From: Acidimicrobiia bacterium
GTDB taxonomy: Bacteria > Actinomycetota > Acidimicrobiia > IMCC26256 > PALSA-610
Length of the DNA: 64,000 bases
NCBI GenBank assembly: GCA_026002935.1
Contig: BPGH01000001.1
Coordinates: 793,965-857,964 of the forward strand
Reading direction: 5' to 3'
Below are positions 40,729 through 50,185 of this stretch, piece after piece. The first letter of the stretch is position 1; each line of letters opens with the position of its first letter. Made by a program: the position numbers and the translations under genes. Below the pieces are notes generated by a model. That model was not told where the DNA came from. It saw only the letters and a program-made list of their open reading frames with translations, and searched no databases.

Positions 40729-41322
40729 ATGAACGTCGTCGTCGCGGCCCTCAAGGGCGGGGTGGGCAAGACGACCACCTGCGTGTACCTCGCCGCGCTC
40801 GCCCGCGCGGCGGGCCGCGCCGTGACCGTCGTCGACGCGGACGCGCAGGCGAGCGCGGCCGACTGGATCGAGGCCGGCGGGGACCCCGCGCTCGACGGCG
40901 TGACGCTGGTCGAGGCACCCACCGAGCGGCTGCTCAAGCGCGCGCTCGCCGGCACCGGTGGCGAACCGGTCGTCGTCGTCGACTCGCCGCCCGGCAACGA
41001 GCGCCTGATCGGGCTCGCCCTCGAGCACGCCGACGTGGTCGTCGTGCCCACCCGCGTCGGGGGGGTGGAGTGGCCACGGGTCGACGTCGTGCGCGAGATG
41101 GTGCCGAAGCGCACGCCCCACGGTCTGGTGATCTGCTCGGCCCGGACGTTCACGAACGACTACGACGAGACCGTCCGCTACTGGACCGGTCAGGGCGTCG
41201 CGGTGTGGGCGACGATCCCCGAGCGGGTCGCGATCGCGGCCGGTCCCGACGCGCGGCTGTCGGCCGACGGGCTCGAGGCCTACCGGCCGCTGTGGCGGCG
41301 GGTGCAGCGCGCCGCCGGCTGA
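40729..41322 (+). CDS. ParA-family ATPase (orphan)
   Basis: 197 residues, short for ParA. The deviant Walker A is KGGVGKTT at residues 9-16. Walker A' and B regions appear as VVDADAQASAADW and VVVDSPPGN. No ParB or partner gene is adjacent. Small orphan ParA proteins position cargo such as chemoreceptor, pilus or carboxysome complexes; the cargo here is unknown. The next gene is a convergent PilZ protein. Confidence 0.9.
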   Translation: MNVVVAALKGGVGKTTTCVYLAALARAAGRAVTVVDADAQASAADWIEAGGDPALDGVTLVEAPTERLLKRALAGTGGEPVVVVDSPPGNERLIGLALEHADVVVVPTRVGGVEWPRVDVVREMVPKRTPHGLVICSARTFTNDYDETVRYWTGQGVAVWATIPERVAIAAGPDARLSADGLEAYRPLWRRVQRAAG

Positions 41323-41335
41323 GCGCGTCGCCCCC

Positions 41336-41352
41336 GGGGGGGGGGGGGGGGG
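41336..41352. repeat. 17-nt G homopolymer between parA and pilZ
   Basis: Seventeen consecutive G after five C, between two convergent stop codons. No coding role is evident. The length should be treated as uncertain, since such tracts are error-prone. Confidence 0.8.
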
Positions 41353-41356
41353 CCGC

Positions 41357-41896
41357 TCAGCCGAGCGGCTCGAGGAGCCGCAGGCCGACGTCGAGCGAGG
41401 TGCCCGCCGGCCGCACCCGCACGACGCGCGCGCGGGCCCGGCGGCCGTGCATCTCGACGGTCACCTCCTGGTGCACCGCCAGGCGGGACGCGCCGCCGAC
41501 GAGGCACCCGAGGCCGCTGCGGCTGCGGTTGACCACCTGTGCGGGGATCATCGCCCGCCCGGCGCGCAGCACGGCGGTGTCGCGGCACTCGACGCGCTCC
41601 TCGCGCCGGCGGTTCGGGGCGACCGGCGGGCCGCTCAGCCCGACGACCCAGCGCACCGGGGCGCCGCGCACGGCTCGCACGACGCCGTCGGCGCAGCGCA
41701 GCCCGTCGCCGACCGTCCAGGTCACGAGCACCTCCCGGCCGACGGCGTCCGCGCCGCAGCTGTGCGCGGGCCGCACCAGCACGAGCGACTCCCCCTCGTG
41801 GCCGACGACGCGCGTGGGCAGCTCGGCCCCGCAGCAGGCGGGCCGGACGGTGACGGGGGTGCCCGCGGCGGGCAGTGTCGGCGCGGACGGAGGCAC
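41357..41896 (-). CDS. PilZ-domain protein (c-di-GMP binding)
   Basis: 179 residues. The N-terminal half is a YcgR-N-like beta domain with several Cys. The C-terminal PilZ domain shows the RxxxR-type loop (RRREERVECR) and the NxSxxG strand (NRSRSGLGC), both needed to bind cyclic di-GMP. It is probably a cytosolic signalling adaptor. The convergent ParA gene may be functionally linked, but nothing proves it. Confidence 0.82.
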   Translation of the reverse strand: MPPSAPTLPAAGTPVTVRPACCGAELPTRVVGHEGESLVLVRPAHSCGADAVGREVLVTWTVGDGLRCADGVVRAVRGAPVRWVVGLSGPPVAPNRRREERVECRDTAVLRAGRAMIPAQVVNRSRSGLGCLVGGASRLAVHQEVTVEMHGRRARARVVRVRPAGTSLDVGLRLLEPLG

Positions 41897-42011
41897 GGGT
41901 CTTCCTGGGGACGACGGCGTGGCCTCTCCATCGTCCGCCCGGCCGCCCGTCTTCAGCGCGGCGCGTCCCCGCGCCGCGGGCAGCCGGGCCGCGCCCGCCC
42001 GGCCGCCCGCC

Positions 42012-44501
42012 TCAGGCCGGCCTGTCCTCGGGCACGATGGCGATCCGCACGCCGTCGAGGGGGGTCTCGGCCTCCGCCGCGCCGAAGCGCACGGCCCGGG
42101 CCCGGGCCGCCGCCGCCAGGCCCGGCGTGATCGCCTCGAGCGTCGCCCGCAGCCCGTCGCCGGCGGCGCCGGCGTCGATCACGAGCTCGGTGAGCGGCCG
42201 CCCCTGGGGGATGCGCCGGCGCGTCCGCTCGGCCCGCACGGCGTGCAGGACCGCGAGCAGCACGTCCATCTCCGGCACCTCGGCGACGGGTTCCGCCACC
42301 GGTTCGGGGAACGCCGTGACGTGGATCGACACCGACCCCTCGGCCGCCGCGTACAGGTACTGGTACAGCTCCTCGGTGACGAACGGCAGGAAGGGCGCGT
42401 AGAGCCCGAGCAGCGTGCGCAGCGCCTCCCGCATCGTCGAGCGGGCCGCGTCGCGCTCGGCGTCGCTGTAACGCTCCTCGCTCCAGAAGCGGTCCTTGAC
42501 GATCTCGAGGTAGTCGTCGCAGAAGTCGTTCCAGAAGAAGTGGTCGACGGCCTCACGCGCAACGGCGTAGTCGTACGTCTCGAAGCCGCGCTCGACCGTC
42601 GGCAGGATCCGTTGCAGCCTGCCGATCAGCCACCGGTCCTCGGGCGGCCGCTGCTCGAGCGGCACCGCGGCGCGGTCGTCGAACCCGGGCGCGTACTGGT
42701 CGACGAGCCGCGCGACGTTCCACAGCTTCAGCACGAGTTTGCGGCCCGCCTTCACGTCCTCCTCGTGGTAGCGCATGTCGTGCCCGAGGTGGCTGCCCGC
42801 GGCCCAGTACCGCAGGGCGTCGGCGCCGTACTTGTCGATCACGTCCTCGGGGTCGTACCGGTGGAACTGCCCGGGCTTCTTCGCCTCGAGGTCGCGCTTC
42901 GAGAACTTCTTGCCGTGCTCGTTGAGGCCCCAGCCCGAGATCATCACGTGCGTCCACGGCAGGGTGTCGTTGTGCAGGTGTGCCTTCAGCACCGAGTAGA
43001 AGAGCCAGGTCCGGATGATCTCGAAGGCCTGCACCCGGAGGGTCATGGGCAGGCCGCCGGCCGACTTGCGCCCCGGCGTCCCGGCCCAGTTCGCGTTGAT
43101 CTGCGGCGTGAGCGACGACGTCATCCACGTGTCCATCACGTCGGGGTCGCCCTCGAACCCCGTGCCGCCGCAGCGGGGGCAGCGCTCGACCGGCGGGGCG
43201 TCCTCCAACGGGTCGACGGGGAGCCGGTCCTCGGTCGCCAGCACGGCCTCGCCGCAGCCGGTGCAGAACCACACGGGGAACGGCACGCCGTAGAAGCGCT
43301 GGCGCGTGATGTTCCAGTCGTACCTCAGGCCCTCGATCCAGTGGTCGAGCCGCACCTTCATGTACTCGGGGTGCCACACGAGCTGCGCGGAGCGCGCCAG
43401 GAGCTCGTCCTTGATGTCGAGCACCCGGACGTACCAGTGGGGCCGCATCTGGAACTCGATCGGGCGCTGGGAGCGCTCGCCGACCGCGACCTGCTGCTCG
43501 ACCGGGCGGGAGCCGCGCAGCGCGCCGGCCGCGTCGAGGTCGGCGACGATCCGCTTGCGGGCCTCCTCCACGGGCAGCCCCGCGTACGGCCCCGCGACCT
43601 CGGTGAGGCGCCCGGCCGGGTCGATCCCGAGCCGCAGTTCGAGTCCGTCGCGCTTCCAGCGCTGCACGTCGGCCGCGTCGCCGAAGGTGCAGACCATCAT
43701 CAGGCCGGTGCCGAAGTCGGTGCGGACCTCGTCGTCCGCGAGGATCGGCACCTCGTGCCCGAACAGCGGCACGACGGCGCGCCCGCCCGCGAGGTGCCGG
43801 TACCGCTCGTCGGAGGGGTTGTGGTAGAGCGCGACGCACGCCGGGACCAGTTCGGGGCGCGTCGTGGAGATGACGAGGTCGCGCCCGTCGGGGGCGCGGA
43901 ACGCGACGTCGTGCAGGGTGGAGGTGCGCGTGATCGTCTCGAGGTCGGCCTGGGCGAGCGAGGTCTGGAGGGCGGTGTCCCAGAACACCGGCTCCTCCGA
44001 GCGGTAGATGCGGCCCTTGCGGTACAGGTCGAGGAACGAGAGCTGCGCGGTGCGCCGGCAGTGGTCGTCGATGGTCGAGTAGCGCAGCGACCAGTCGACC
44101 GACAGGCCGAGCTTGCGCCACAGCCGCTCGTAGTCGGCGGCGCCCTTCGCGGTCTCCTCCAGGCACAGCTTGCGGAACTCGGAGCGGGTCGTGCGCGACT
44201 TGTCGATCCCGTAGGTCTTCTCGACGTACCGCTCGGTCGGCAGCCCGTTGTCGTCGAAGCCCATCGGGTAGAAGAGGTGCCTGCCCTTCATGCGGTGGTA
44301 CCGCACGATGAACTCGGCCTGCGCGTACGACATCGCGTGACCGACGTGCAGGTGCGCCGCCGACACGTAGGGCGGTGGGGTGTCGATCGAGTAGACCTCG
44401 CGGTCGGTGCCGGGGTCGAAGCGGTGGATGCCGAGCTCCTCCCAGCGCGCGCGCCACCGCTCCTCGATGGCGGCGAGGTCCGGCGTCTTGTCGAGACCCA
44501 T
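42012..44501 (-). CDS. valS: Valine-tRNA ligase
   Basis: 829 residues from ATG 44501. The HIGH motif is HVGHAMSY, the editing domain has the FRAPDGRDLVISTTRPELVPA block (in parts), two zinc knuckles are CTGCG and CPRCGG, and DTWMTSSLTPQINANW marks the non-classical (archaeal/Rickettsia-like) ValS branch. The KMSKS loop reads KFSKR, a clear departure from consensus. It charges tRNA-Val. It is divergent from the beta-lactamase-like gene. Confidence 0.9.
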   Translation of the reverse strand: MGLDKTPDLAAIEERWRARWEELGIHRFDPGTDREVYSIDTPPPYVSAAHLHVGHAMSYAQAEFIVRYHRMKGRHLFYPMGFDDNGLPTERYVEKTYGIDKSRTTRSEFRKLCLEETAKGAADYERLWRKLGLSVDWSLRYSTIDDHCRRTAQLSFLDLYRKGRIYRSEEPVFWDTALQTSLAQADLETITRTSTLHDVAFRAPDGRDLVISTTRPELVPACVALYHNPSDERYRHLAGGRAVVPLFGHEVPILADDEVRTDFGTGLMMVCTFGDAADVQRWKRDGLELRLGIDPAGRLTEVAGPYAGLPVEEARKRIVADLDAAGALRGSRPVEQQVAVGERSQRPIEFQMRPHWYVRVLDIKDELLARSAQLVWHPEYMKVRLDHWIEGLRYDWNITRQRFYGVPFPVWFCTGCGEAVLATEDRLPVDPLEDAPPVERCPRCGGTGFEGDPDVMDTWMTSSLTPQINANWAGTPGRKSAGGLPMTLRVQAFEIIRTWLFYSVLKAHLHNDTLPWTHVMISGWGLNEHGKKFSKRDLEAKKPGQFHRYDPEDVIDKYGADALRYWAAGSHLGHDMRYHEEDVKAGRKLVLKLWNVARLVDQYAPGFDDRAAVPLEQRPPEDRWLIGRLQRILPTVERGFETYDYAVAREAVDHFFWNDFCDDYLEIVKDRFWSEERYSDAERDAARSTMREALRTLLGLYAPFLPFVTEELYQYLYAAAEGSVSIHVTAFPEPVAEPVAEVPEMDVLLAVLHAVRAERTRRRIPQGRPLTELVIDAGAAGDGLRATLEAITPGLAAAARARAVRFGAAEAETPLDGVRIAIVPEDRPA

Positions 44502-44658
44502 CGGTGGCGACCTTCCTCGCCGGGCGGCACGTCCGCCTCGGCGCGCGGCGCGGCGGGCCGCGCTCGCGCGCTCGGACCGGGTCACCGCGCCGGGCCGCGA
44601 GACTACCTGCACCGTCGGGGATGCCCCCGCTCGTGGCGGGCGCGTAACGTGACGCCCC

Positions 44659-45777
44659 GTGCCGGGGGGACTCGACGACGCGGCGGTCGAGGCGCTCGTC
44701 GGGCGCGCCCGCCAGGAGATCGACGCGGGGCACCTGCCGTCGTGCCAGATGGCGCTCGCGCGCGGGGGCGAGGTGCTGTTCTCGGCGACGCTCGGCGACG
44801 CGGCCCCCGACTCGCGCTACGTCGTCTTCTCCGCGACCAAGCCGTTCGTCGCGAGCGCCGTGTGGGCGCTCCTCGGCGAGGGCGCGCTCGACGTCGGCCG
44901 CCGGGTCTGCGAGTACGTCCCGGAGTTCGCCACCAACGGCAAGGACGTCGTGACCGTGGAGCAGGTGCTGCTCCACACCGCCGGCTTCCCGCACGCCCCG
45001 TTCGACCCGCTCGAGTGGGACGACGCCGAGCGCCGCCGGGCGCGGTTCGCGTCGTGGCGCTGCAACTGGGAGCCGGGGACGCGCTTCGAGTACCACGCCA
45101 CGTCCGCGCACTGGGTCCTCGCGGAGCTGATCGAGCGCGTCACCGGGGAGGACTTCCGCGCGTACCTGCGCCGGCGGGTGCTCGAGCCCCTCGGCCTGAC
45201 CCGCTTCGCACTCGGTGTGCCGCCCGGACAGCAGCACGACGTCCGGCCGCTCGTGCCGGTCGGGGAACCGGCGTCGCCCGCCGAGCTGCGCGACGCGCTC
45301 GGCATCGACGAGCTGCCCGTCACCGAGGTGACCCCCGAGGCGCTGCTGTCGTTCAACCGGCCGGAGCTGCGGGCCGTCGGGGTGCCGGGGGGCGGCGGCG
45401 TGTCCGACGCCGCCGACGTCGCCCGTTTCTACCAGGCGCTGCTGCACGACCGGGCGGGGGTGTGGGACCCGGCGGTGCTCGCCGACGCGACCGGCGTCGT
45501 GCGCAACACGTTCCCCGACTACCTCGGGGTCCCCGCCAACCGGACCCGGGGGCTCGTCGTCGCCGGCGACGACGGCCGCGCGCACCTGCGCGGGTTCGGG
45601 CGCACCGTGTCGCCGCGGGCGTTCGGCCACAGCGGCGCGGGCGGCCAGATCGCCTGGGCCGATCCCGCGACCGGCCTGTCGTTCTGCTTCCTGACCAACG
45701 GCCTCGACCAGCACGTGCTGCGGGAGTGGCGGCGGACGACGGCGATCGCCAGCCGGGCCGGCGCGACCGCGGCCTGA
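44659..45777 (+). CDS. Serine hydrolase, beta-lactamase/esterase (class C-like) family
   Basis: 372 residues from GTG 44659. The SxxK catalytic motif is SATK near residue 58. The Tyr of the second motif is in RFEYHATSAHW, and the third motif is HSGAGG instead of KTG. This pattern fits the EstB/serine hydrolase branch more than true beta-lactamases. No signal peptide is present, so it is likely cytosolic. The substrate is unknown. Confidence 0.85.
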   Translation: MPGGLDDAAVEALVGRARQEIDAGHLPSCQMALARGGEVLFSATLGDAAPDSRYVVFSATKPFVASAVWALLGEGALDVGRRVCEYVPEFATNGKDVVTVEQVLLHTAGFPHAPFDPLEWDDAERRRARFASWRCNWEPGTRFEYHATSAHWVLAELIERVTGEDFRAYLRRRVLEPLGLTRFALGVPPGQQHDVRPLVPVGEPASPAELRDALGIDELPVTEVTPEALLSFNRPELRAVGVPGGGGVSDAADVARFYQALLHDRAGVWDPAVLADATGVVRNTFPDYLGVPANRTRGLVVAGDDGRAHLRGFGRTVSPRAFGHSGAGGQIAWADPATGLSFCFLTNGLDQHVLREWRRTTAIASRAGATAA

Positions 45778-45798
45778 CCGCGCGGCCCCGGCGGCGGG

Positions 45799-46503
45799 TC
45801 AGCCGAGGGGTGACCAGTCGGCGCTGCGCAACAGGCGGCTCTCCCAGTCGTCACGGACCGCCAGTGCGTCCTGCATCCAGGAGCCCGGTGCGCGTACCTC
45901 GGGCGGGAGCTCCCGCGTGAACAGCGCGGGCAGCCGCTCGGGATGGTCCACCCGCTGCCACAGCACCACCTCGCGCCGGCGCGGCGCGCCGAGTGCAGCC
46001 TGGAACACGGCGAGCAGCGTGAGCAGCGACCGGGCGGTGCGCCGCTCCAGGCCCGGCGCGTAGTGGGTACGCGCCGCGTCGAGGTACTCGTCGAGCTTGC
46101 CCTCGTAGGGCCAGGCGCTGTCCTCCATGTAGAGGCCCGGCTCGTGGACGCGCCCGTCGGTGGGCACCGTCGCGAGGTCGAGCGCCCGCATCGGCGACCA
46201 GTCGACGGTGAGCAGCAGCTTGCCCTGCACCTCGTGGCGCCAGCGGTCGGTGTCGGCGGCCCACGCGCGCAGGTCGCCGCGCTGTACCCGCGTGGCCAGG
46301 CGCTCGTAGGCCCGCCCGTCCCGCAGCGCGGTGAGCGTCACGACCTGGTACGCGCGCCCGGTGCCGTGCGCGACGCGCAGGAACCAGCACAGGCGCGCGT
46401 CGTCGGTCCGGGCGAGCTCGGGCATCCAACCGTCCCGGTACGCGCGCTCGAAGTCCTCCTCGTGGCGGCCGCTGACGGTGTGGAGCTCGTGGAGCCAGAG
46501 CAT
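45799..46503 (-). CDS. Hypothetical protein (NIPSNAP-like, tentative)
   Basis: 234 residues from ATG 46503. The N-terminal MLWLHELHTVSGRHEEDFE and the central repeat-like halves (RWRHEVQGKLLLTVDWSPM; LAVFQAALGAPRRREVVLW) suggest a dimeric alpha-beta barrel as in NIPSNAP proteins. No catalytic residues are evident. It lies 14 bp downstream of serC on the same strand and is probably co-transcribed. Confidence 0.55.
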   Translation of the reverse strand: MLWLHELHTVSGRHEEDFERAYRDGWMPELARTDDARLCWFLRVAHGTGRAYQVVTLTALRDGRAYERLATRVQRGDLRAWAADTDRWRHEVQGKLLLTVDWSPMRALDLATVPTDGRVHEPGLYMEDSAWPYEGKLDEYLDAARTHYAPGLERRTARSLLTLLAVFQAALGAPRRREVVLWQRVDHPERLPALFTRELPPEVRAPGSWMQDALAVRDDWESRLLRSADWSPLG

Positions 46504-46517
46504 CACGGCGCCCCCCG

Positions 46518-47657
46518 TCACCCGACCAGGCACGCGATGACGTGGTCGACGGCGCGGGTGAGGGTGACGAGGTCGTCGGGCTCGATCGCCGGGAACAGGG
46601 CGACGCGCAGCTGGTTGCGGCCGAGCTTGCGGTACGGCTCGACGTCGACGATCCCGTGGGCGCGCAGGGTACGGGCGACGGCGGCGGCGTCGACGCGGTC
46701 GTCGAAGTCGATCGTCGCGGTCACGTGGCTCCGGTAGGCGGTCTCGGCGACGAACGGCGTCGCGTACTCGTGCGCGTCGGCCCACCCGTAGACGATTTCC
46801 GCCGCCCGGTCGCAGCGCCGGGCGGCCCACTCGAGGCCGCCCTGCCCGAGCATCCACTCGACCTGGTGGGCGAGCAGGAAGAGCGTCGCGAGCGCCGGCG
46901 TGTTGTAGGTCTGGTCCTGGCGGGAGTTCTCGAGCGCGATGCCGAGGTCGAGCGTCGGCGGCGTCCACCGGCCCGACGCGCGGATCCGCTCGATCCGCTC
47001 CACGGCGGCGGGCGAACAGCACGCGACCCACAGCCCGCCGTCGCTCGCGAAGCACTTCTGCGGCGCGAAGTAGTAGACGTCGTAGGCGCGCGCGGAGGCC
47101 CGCAGGCCGCCCGCCGCCGACGTCGCGTCGACGACGACGAGCGGGTCGCCCTCGGCCGGCCGGTGCAGCGGCACCATGACCCCGGTCGAGGTCTCGTTGT
47201 GGGGGTAGGCGTACACGTCGCCGGCGGGCGCCGCGATCAGCCGGGGGGCGGCGCCGGGGTCGGTCCGTTCGACCTCGGGGTCGGCGAGGTGCGGCGCGGC
47301 GGCCGTGACGGCCGCGAACTTGGAGGAGAACTCGCCCAGCACGAGGTGGGAGCTGCGCCGCTCGACCAGCCCGAAGGCGGCGGCGTCCCAGAACAGGGTC
47401 GAGCCGCCGTTGCCGAGCACGACCTCGTAGCCGTCGGGCAGCGCGAACAGCTCGCGCAGGCCCTCGCGCACGCGCCGGACGACCGAGCGCACGCCCTCCT
47501 GGCGGTGGCTGGTGCCCAGATAGGTGTGCGCGACGGCCGCGAGCGCCGCGACCGCCTCGTCGCGCACCTTCGAGGGGCCCGAGCCGAACCGCCCGTCGCG
47601 GGGGATCAGCGCGGGCGGGATGGCGATCTCGTGATCGGGACCGGGGGCGGCGGGCAC
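46518..47657 (-). CDS. serC: Phosphoserine transaminase
   Basis: 379 residues from GTG 47657. The start has RFGSGPSKVR, followed by GNGGSTLFWDA, AYPHNETSTGV, VVDATSAAGG and the PLP-lysine block YYFAPQKCFASDGGLW, then RSHVTATIDF and RNQLRVALFP. It converts 3-phosphohydroxypyruvate to phosphoserine in serine synthesis. The close spacing with the acyltransferase upstream (16 bp) makes an operon likely. Confidence 0.93.
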   Translation of the reverse strand: MPAAPGPDHEIAIPPALIPRDGRFGSGPSKVRDEAVAALAAVAHTYLGTSHRQEGVRSVVRRVREGLRELFALPDGYEVVLGNGGSTLFWDAAAFGLVERRSSHLVLGEFSSKFAAVTAAAPHLADPEVERTDPGAAPRLIAAPAGDVYAYPHNETSTGVMVPLHRPAEGDPLVVVDATSAAGGLRASARAYDVYYFAPQKCFASDGGLWVACCSPAAVERIERIRASGRWTPPTLDLGIALENSRQDQTYNTPALATLFLLAHQVEWMLGQGGLEWAARRCDRAAEIVYGWADAHEYATPFVAETAYRSHVTATIDFDDRVDAAAVARTLRAHGIVDVEPYRKLGRNQLRVALFPAIEPDDLVTLTRAVDHVIACLVG

Positions 47658-47673
47658 CCGGCCAAGCTAGCGG

Positions 47674-49083
47674 CTACCCGAGCGTGAGCACCTCGTCGAA
47701 GCCCTCGCGGATGCAGCCGACGAGCACGTCGCAGTCGGGCACGGCGGCCCGGTCGACGACGACGCCGATGCAGCAGCGGTCGACGTGGCTGATCAGCGCG
47801 ACGTTGCACGCGGCGCCCGACGGCGGCGCGAACGCGTACAGGCCCTCGACCCGCGCACCGCCCGCGTAGACCGGGACCGGCGAGCCCGGCACGTTCGTCG
47901 CGATGAAGTCGCAGCCCTTCAGCATCGAACCGAACAGCGCGGTCGTGACCGCGGTCGGGAGCCGGTTGAGCACGCCCGCGAGCGCCCCCGTCAGCGCGAG
48001 CGCCGGCTCGTGGCGCCATTCCCGCACGACCTCCCCGACGGCCCGGACGCGCTCGGCCGGTTCCGCGATCGCGGCGGGAACGGCGAAGCGTGCGGGCACG
48101 AAGCGATTGCCCGCCGGGGCGTCCTGCTCCGTACGCAGGTTGATCGGCAGCGTCATGCGCAGGGCGTCGACCGTGACGCCGTGGCGCACGTGGTACCGCT
48201 GCAGGCCGCCGAGGACGGCCGCGACGAACACGTCGTTGACCGTGCCGTCGGTCGCCTTCGCGGCGCGCCGCACGTCGTCGAGCGGCACCGCGAACATCGC
48301 GAGGCGCCGGCCGAGGCCGCGCTCGCGCATGAGGGGCGACAGCGGGCTCGTCGCCGGCGCGAGCAGCTTCGCCACCGACTGTGCCGTCCCGACGAGGTGC
48401 GCGCCGGCGGCCGCGGGATCGCGCGCGGCGCCCGCGACCGCGCCGCCGACCGTGGCGGGGACGCGCCGGGCGATCCCGAGCACCCGGCGCCGGGAGTGGG
48501 AGAGCGAGTCGCGCACGAGGTCGAGCGCGCCCGGCGACTCCCCGGGCTCGGGTTCCTCGGCGGGCGCGCCGGGCTCCGGGGCGTCGGGCGCGAGGTCGAC
48601 GAGCTCGGTGAGCAGGCGCATCCCGCCGACGCCATCGGTCACCGAATGGTGCACCTTCATCGCGAGCGCCGCGCCCTCGGCGCCGTCGTCGCGCCGCAGG
48701 CCCTCGAACAGCGTGAACTCCCACAGGGGACGGGCGCGGTCGAACGCGTCCGCGGCGATCGGCTCCAGCGCACGCAGCAGCGCGTCCTCGTCGCGGGGCG
48801 GCGCGAGGCGGACCCGCCGCACGTGGAAGTCGAGGTCGAACGACGGCTCGGCGGCCCAGCGCGGCGGCCCGAGCCGCAGCGGCGGCGAGCAGACGCGCTG
48901 GCGCAGCCGCGGGATCACGCGGGTCGCACGGTCGATCCGGTCGCGCAGGCGCCGCCAGTCGGGCACGCGCTCGAAGACGGCGACGGCCAGGATGGTCGAG
49001 CGCAGGATCGGGTCCTTCTCGATGTTCCACATGAGCGCGTCCTCGTCGCTCATGTGGCGTGCGAAGCGGTGCTGGTCGACCAT
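47674..49083 (-). CDS. WS/DGAT acyltransferase (second copy)
   Basis: 469 residues. The catalytic motif is HHSVTDG, with upstream ARPLWEFTLFEGL and downstream DGTVNDVFVAAVLGG, MTLPINLRT and FIATNVPGSPVPVYAGGARV, all family landmarks. It probably makes triacylglycerol or wax ester like the copy at 0.7-2.2 kb, but the two differ strongly, so substrate use may differ. It is followed by serC on the same strand. Confidence 0.9.
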   Translation of the reverse strand: MVDQHRFARHMSDEDALMWNIEKDPILRSTILAVAVFERVPDWRRLRDRIDRATRVIPRLRQRVCSPPLRLGPPRWAAEPSFDLDFHVRRVRLAPPRDEDALLRALEPIAADAFDRARPLWEFTLFEGLRRDDGAEGAALAMKVHHSVTDGVGGMRLLTELVDLAPDAPEPGAPAEEPEPGESPGALDLVRDSLSHSRRRVLGIARRVPATVGGAVAGAARDPAAAGAHLVGTAQSVAKLLAPATSPLSPLMRERGLGRRLAMFAVPLDDVRRAAKATDGTVNDVFVAAVLGGLQRYHVRHGVTVDALRMTLPINLRTEQDAPAGNRFVPARFAVPAAIAEPAERVRAVGEVVREWRHEPALALTGALAGVLNRLPTAVTTALFGSMLKGCDFIATNVPGSPVPVYAGGARVEGLYAFAPPSGAACNVALISHVDRCCIGVVVDRAAVPDCDVLVGCIREGFDEVLTLG

Positions 49084-49252
49084 CGCGACCTCCTGCGCTC
49101 GGGCGCCGTCCCCGTCGCGCCGGGCGCGCCGGCGCGGACCGCGGCAACGGTACCGACGCGGCGGCGCCCCGGACAGGGCCTTCGTGCCCGTCCGCGGCCG
49201 CCGGTGCGCCGGGGGCGTGCGCGGCGCGCACGTGCCCGCCTACGTTCGGCGC

Positions 49253-50137
49253 GTGCGCTCCCGCTACGTCACCACGAACGGCATCCGGTGCTTCTGCCTC
49301 GAGGCCGGCCCGCCCGACGGTCCCTTCGTCCTGCTGCTGCACGGGTTCCCGGAGCTCGCGTACTCCTGGCGGTACCAGCTCGCGGCGCTCGGCGCCGCCG
49401 GCTACACCGTCGTCGCCCCCGACCTGCCCGGCTACGGCCGCTCGGACAAGCCCGACGTCACCTACGACTGCGAGTGGATCAACGCGTGCCTCGTCGGCGT
49501 CGTCGACGCGTACGGCCGCGACCGGTTCGTCGTCGCCGGGCACGACTGGGGCGGCATCCTCGTGTGGACCATGGCGCGCCGCTACCCCGCGCGCGTCGCG
49601 GGCGTGATCGGCGTCAACACGCCGGACCTGCCGCGCCCGCCGGTGCCCCCGGTCGAGCTGCTGCGGCAGGTGTTCGCCGACACGCCGATCTACATCATCC
49701 AGTTCCAGAAGCGCGGCGTCGCCGAATGGGTCCTCGGCACCTGGGGCCGGGGCCCCGACGACTTCGTCGAGATGATCTTCGGCGACGCGACGACCCGGAA
49801 CCCCGGCGCGTTCCCGCCCGATGTGCTCGACGTGTACAAGGACGCGTTCCGGCCGGCGGGCGCGCTCACGCCGCCGATCGAGTACTACCGGAACCTCGAC
49901 CGCAACTGGCACCTGACCGCCGACCTCGCGGACCGCAGGGTCGAGGTCCCGTGCCTGATGATCAGCGCCGCGGACGACCCGGTGCTCACCCCCGCGATGA
50001 CCGAGGGGATGGAGGAGCGGGTGCCGGACCTGCGGCGCGTCGTGATCGATGACTGCGGGCACTGGACCCAACAGGAGCGGCCGGAGGAGACGAACCGGGC
50101 GATCCTCGGGTATCTCGCGGAGCTCGGCACCTGGTGA
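49253..50137 (+). CDS. Alpha/beta hydrolase, epoxide-hydrolase type
   Basis: 294 residues from GTG 49253. The HGFPELAYSW oxyanion region, PDLPGYGRSDKP, and nucleophile elbow GHDWGG with Asp instead of Ser identify the epoxide hydrolase / haloalkane dehalogenase group. The acid lies in the ISAADDPVLT region and the His in DCGHWTQQERPEE. Soluble epoxide hydrolase is the likely activity; haloacetate dehalogenase is an alternative. Confidence 0.88.
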   Translation: MRSRYVTTNGIRCFCLEAGPPDGPFVLLLHGFPELAYSWRYQLAALGAAGYTVVAPDLPGYGRSDKPDVTYDCEWINACLVGVVDAYGRDRFVVAGHDWGGILVWTMARRYPARVAGVIGVNTPDLPRPPVPPVELLRQVFADTPIYIIQFQKRGVAEWVLGTWGRGPDDFVEMIFGDATTRNPGAFPPDVLDVYKDAFRPAGALTPPIEYYRNLDRNWHLTADLADRRVEVPCLMISAADDPVLTPAMTEGMEERVPDLRRVVIDDCGHWTQQERPEETNRAILGYLAELGTW

Positions 50138-50185
50138 ACGCCCCGGCGGTGCCGGGCCGCCCGCGGGTCCTCGCCCGGCCCGGGT

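Noticed and set aside
40488-45920. A 1,810-codon open frame on the plus strand
   Set aside because: It runs antisense or out of frame through parA, pilZ, valS and the beta-lactamase-like gene and has shadow composition (Arg/Gly/Pro or Val/Arg/Glu rich). High GC removes stop codons.
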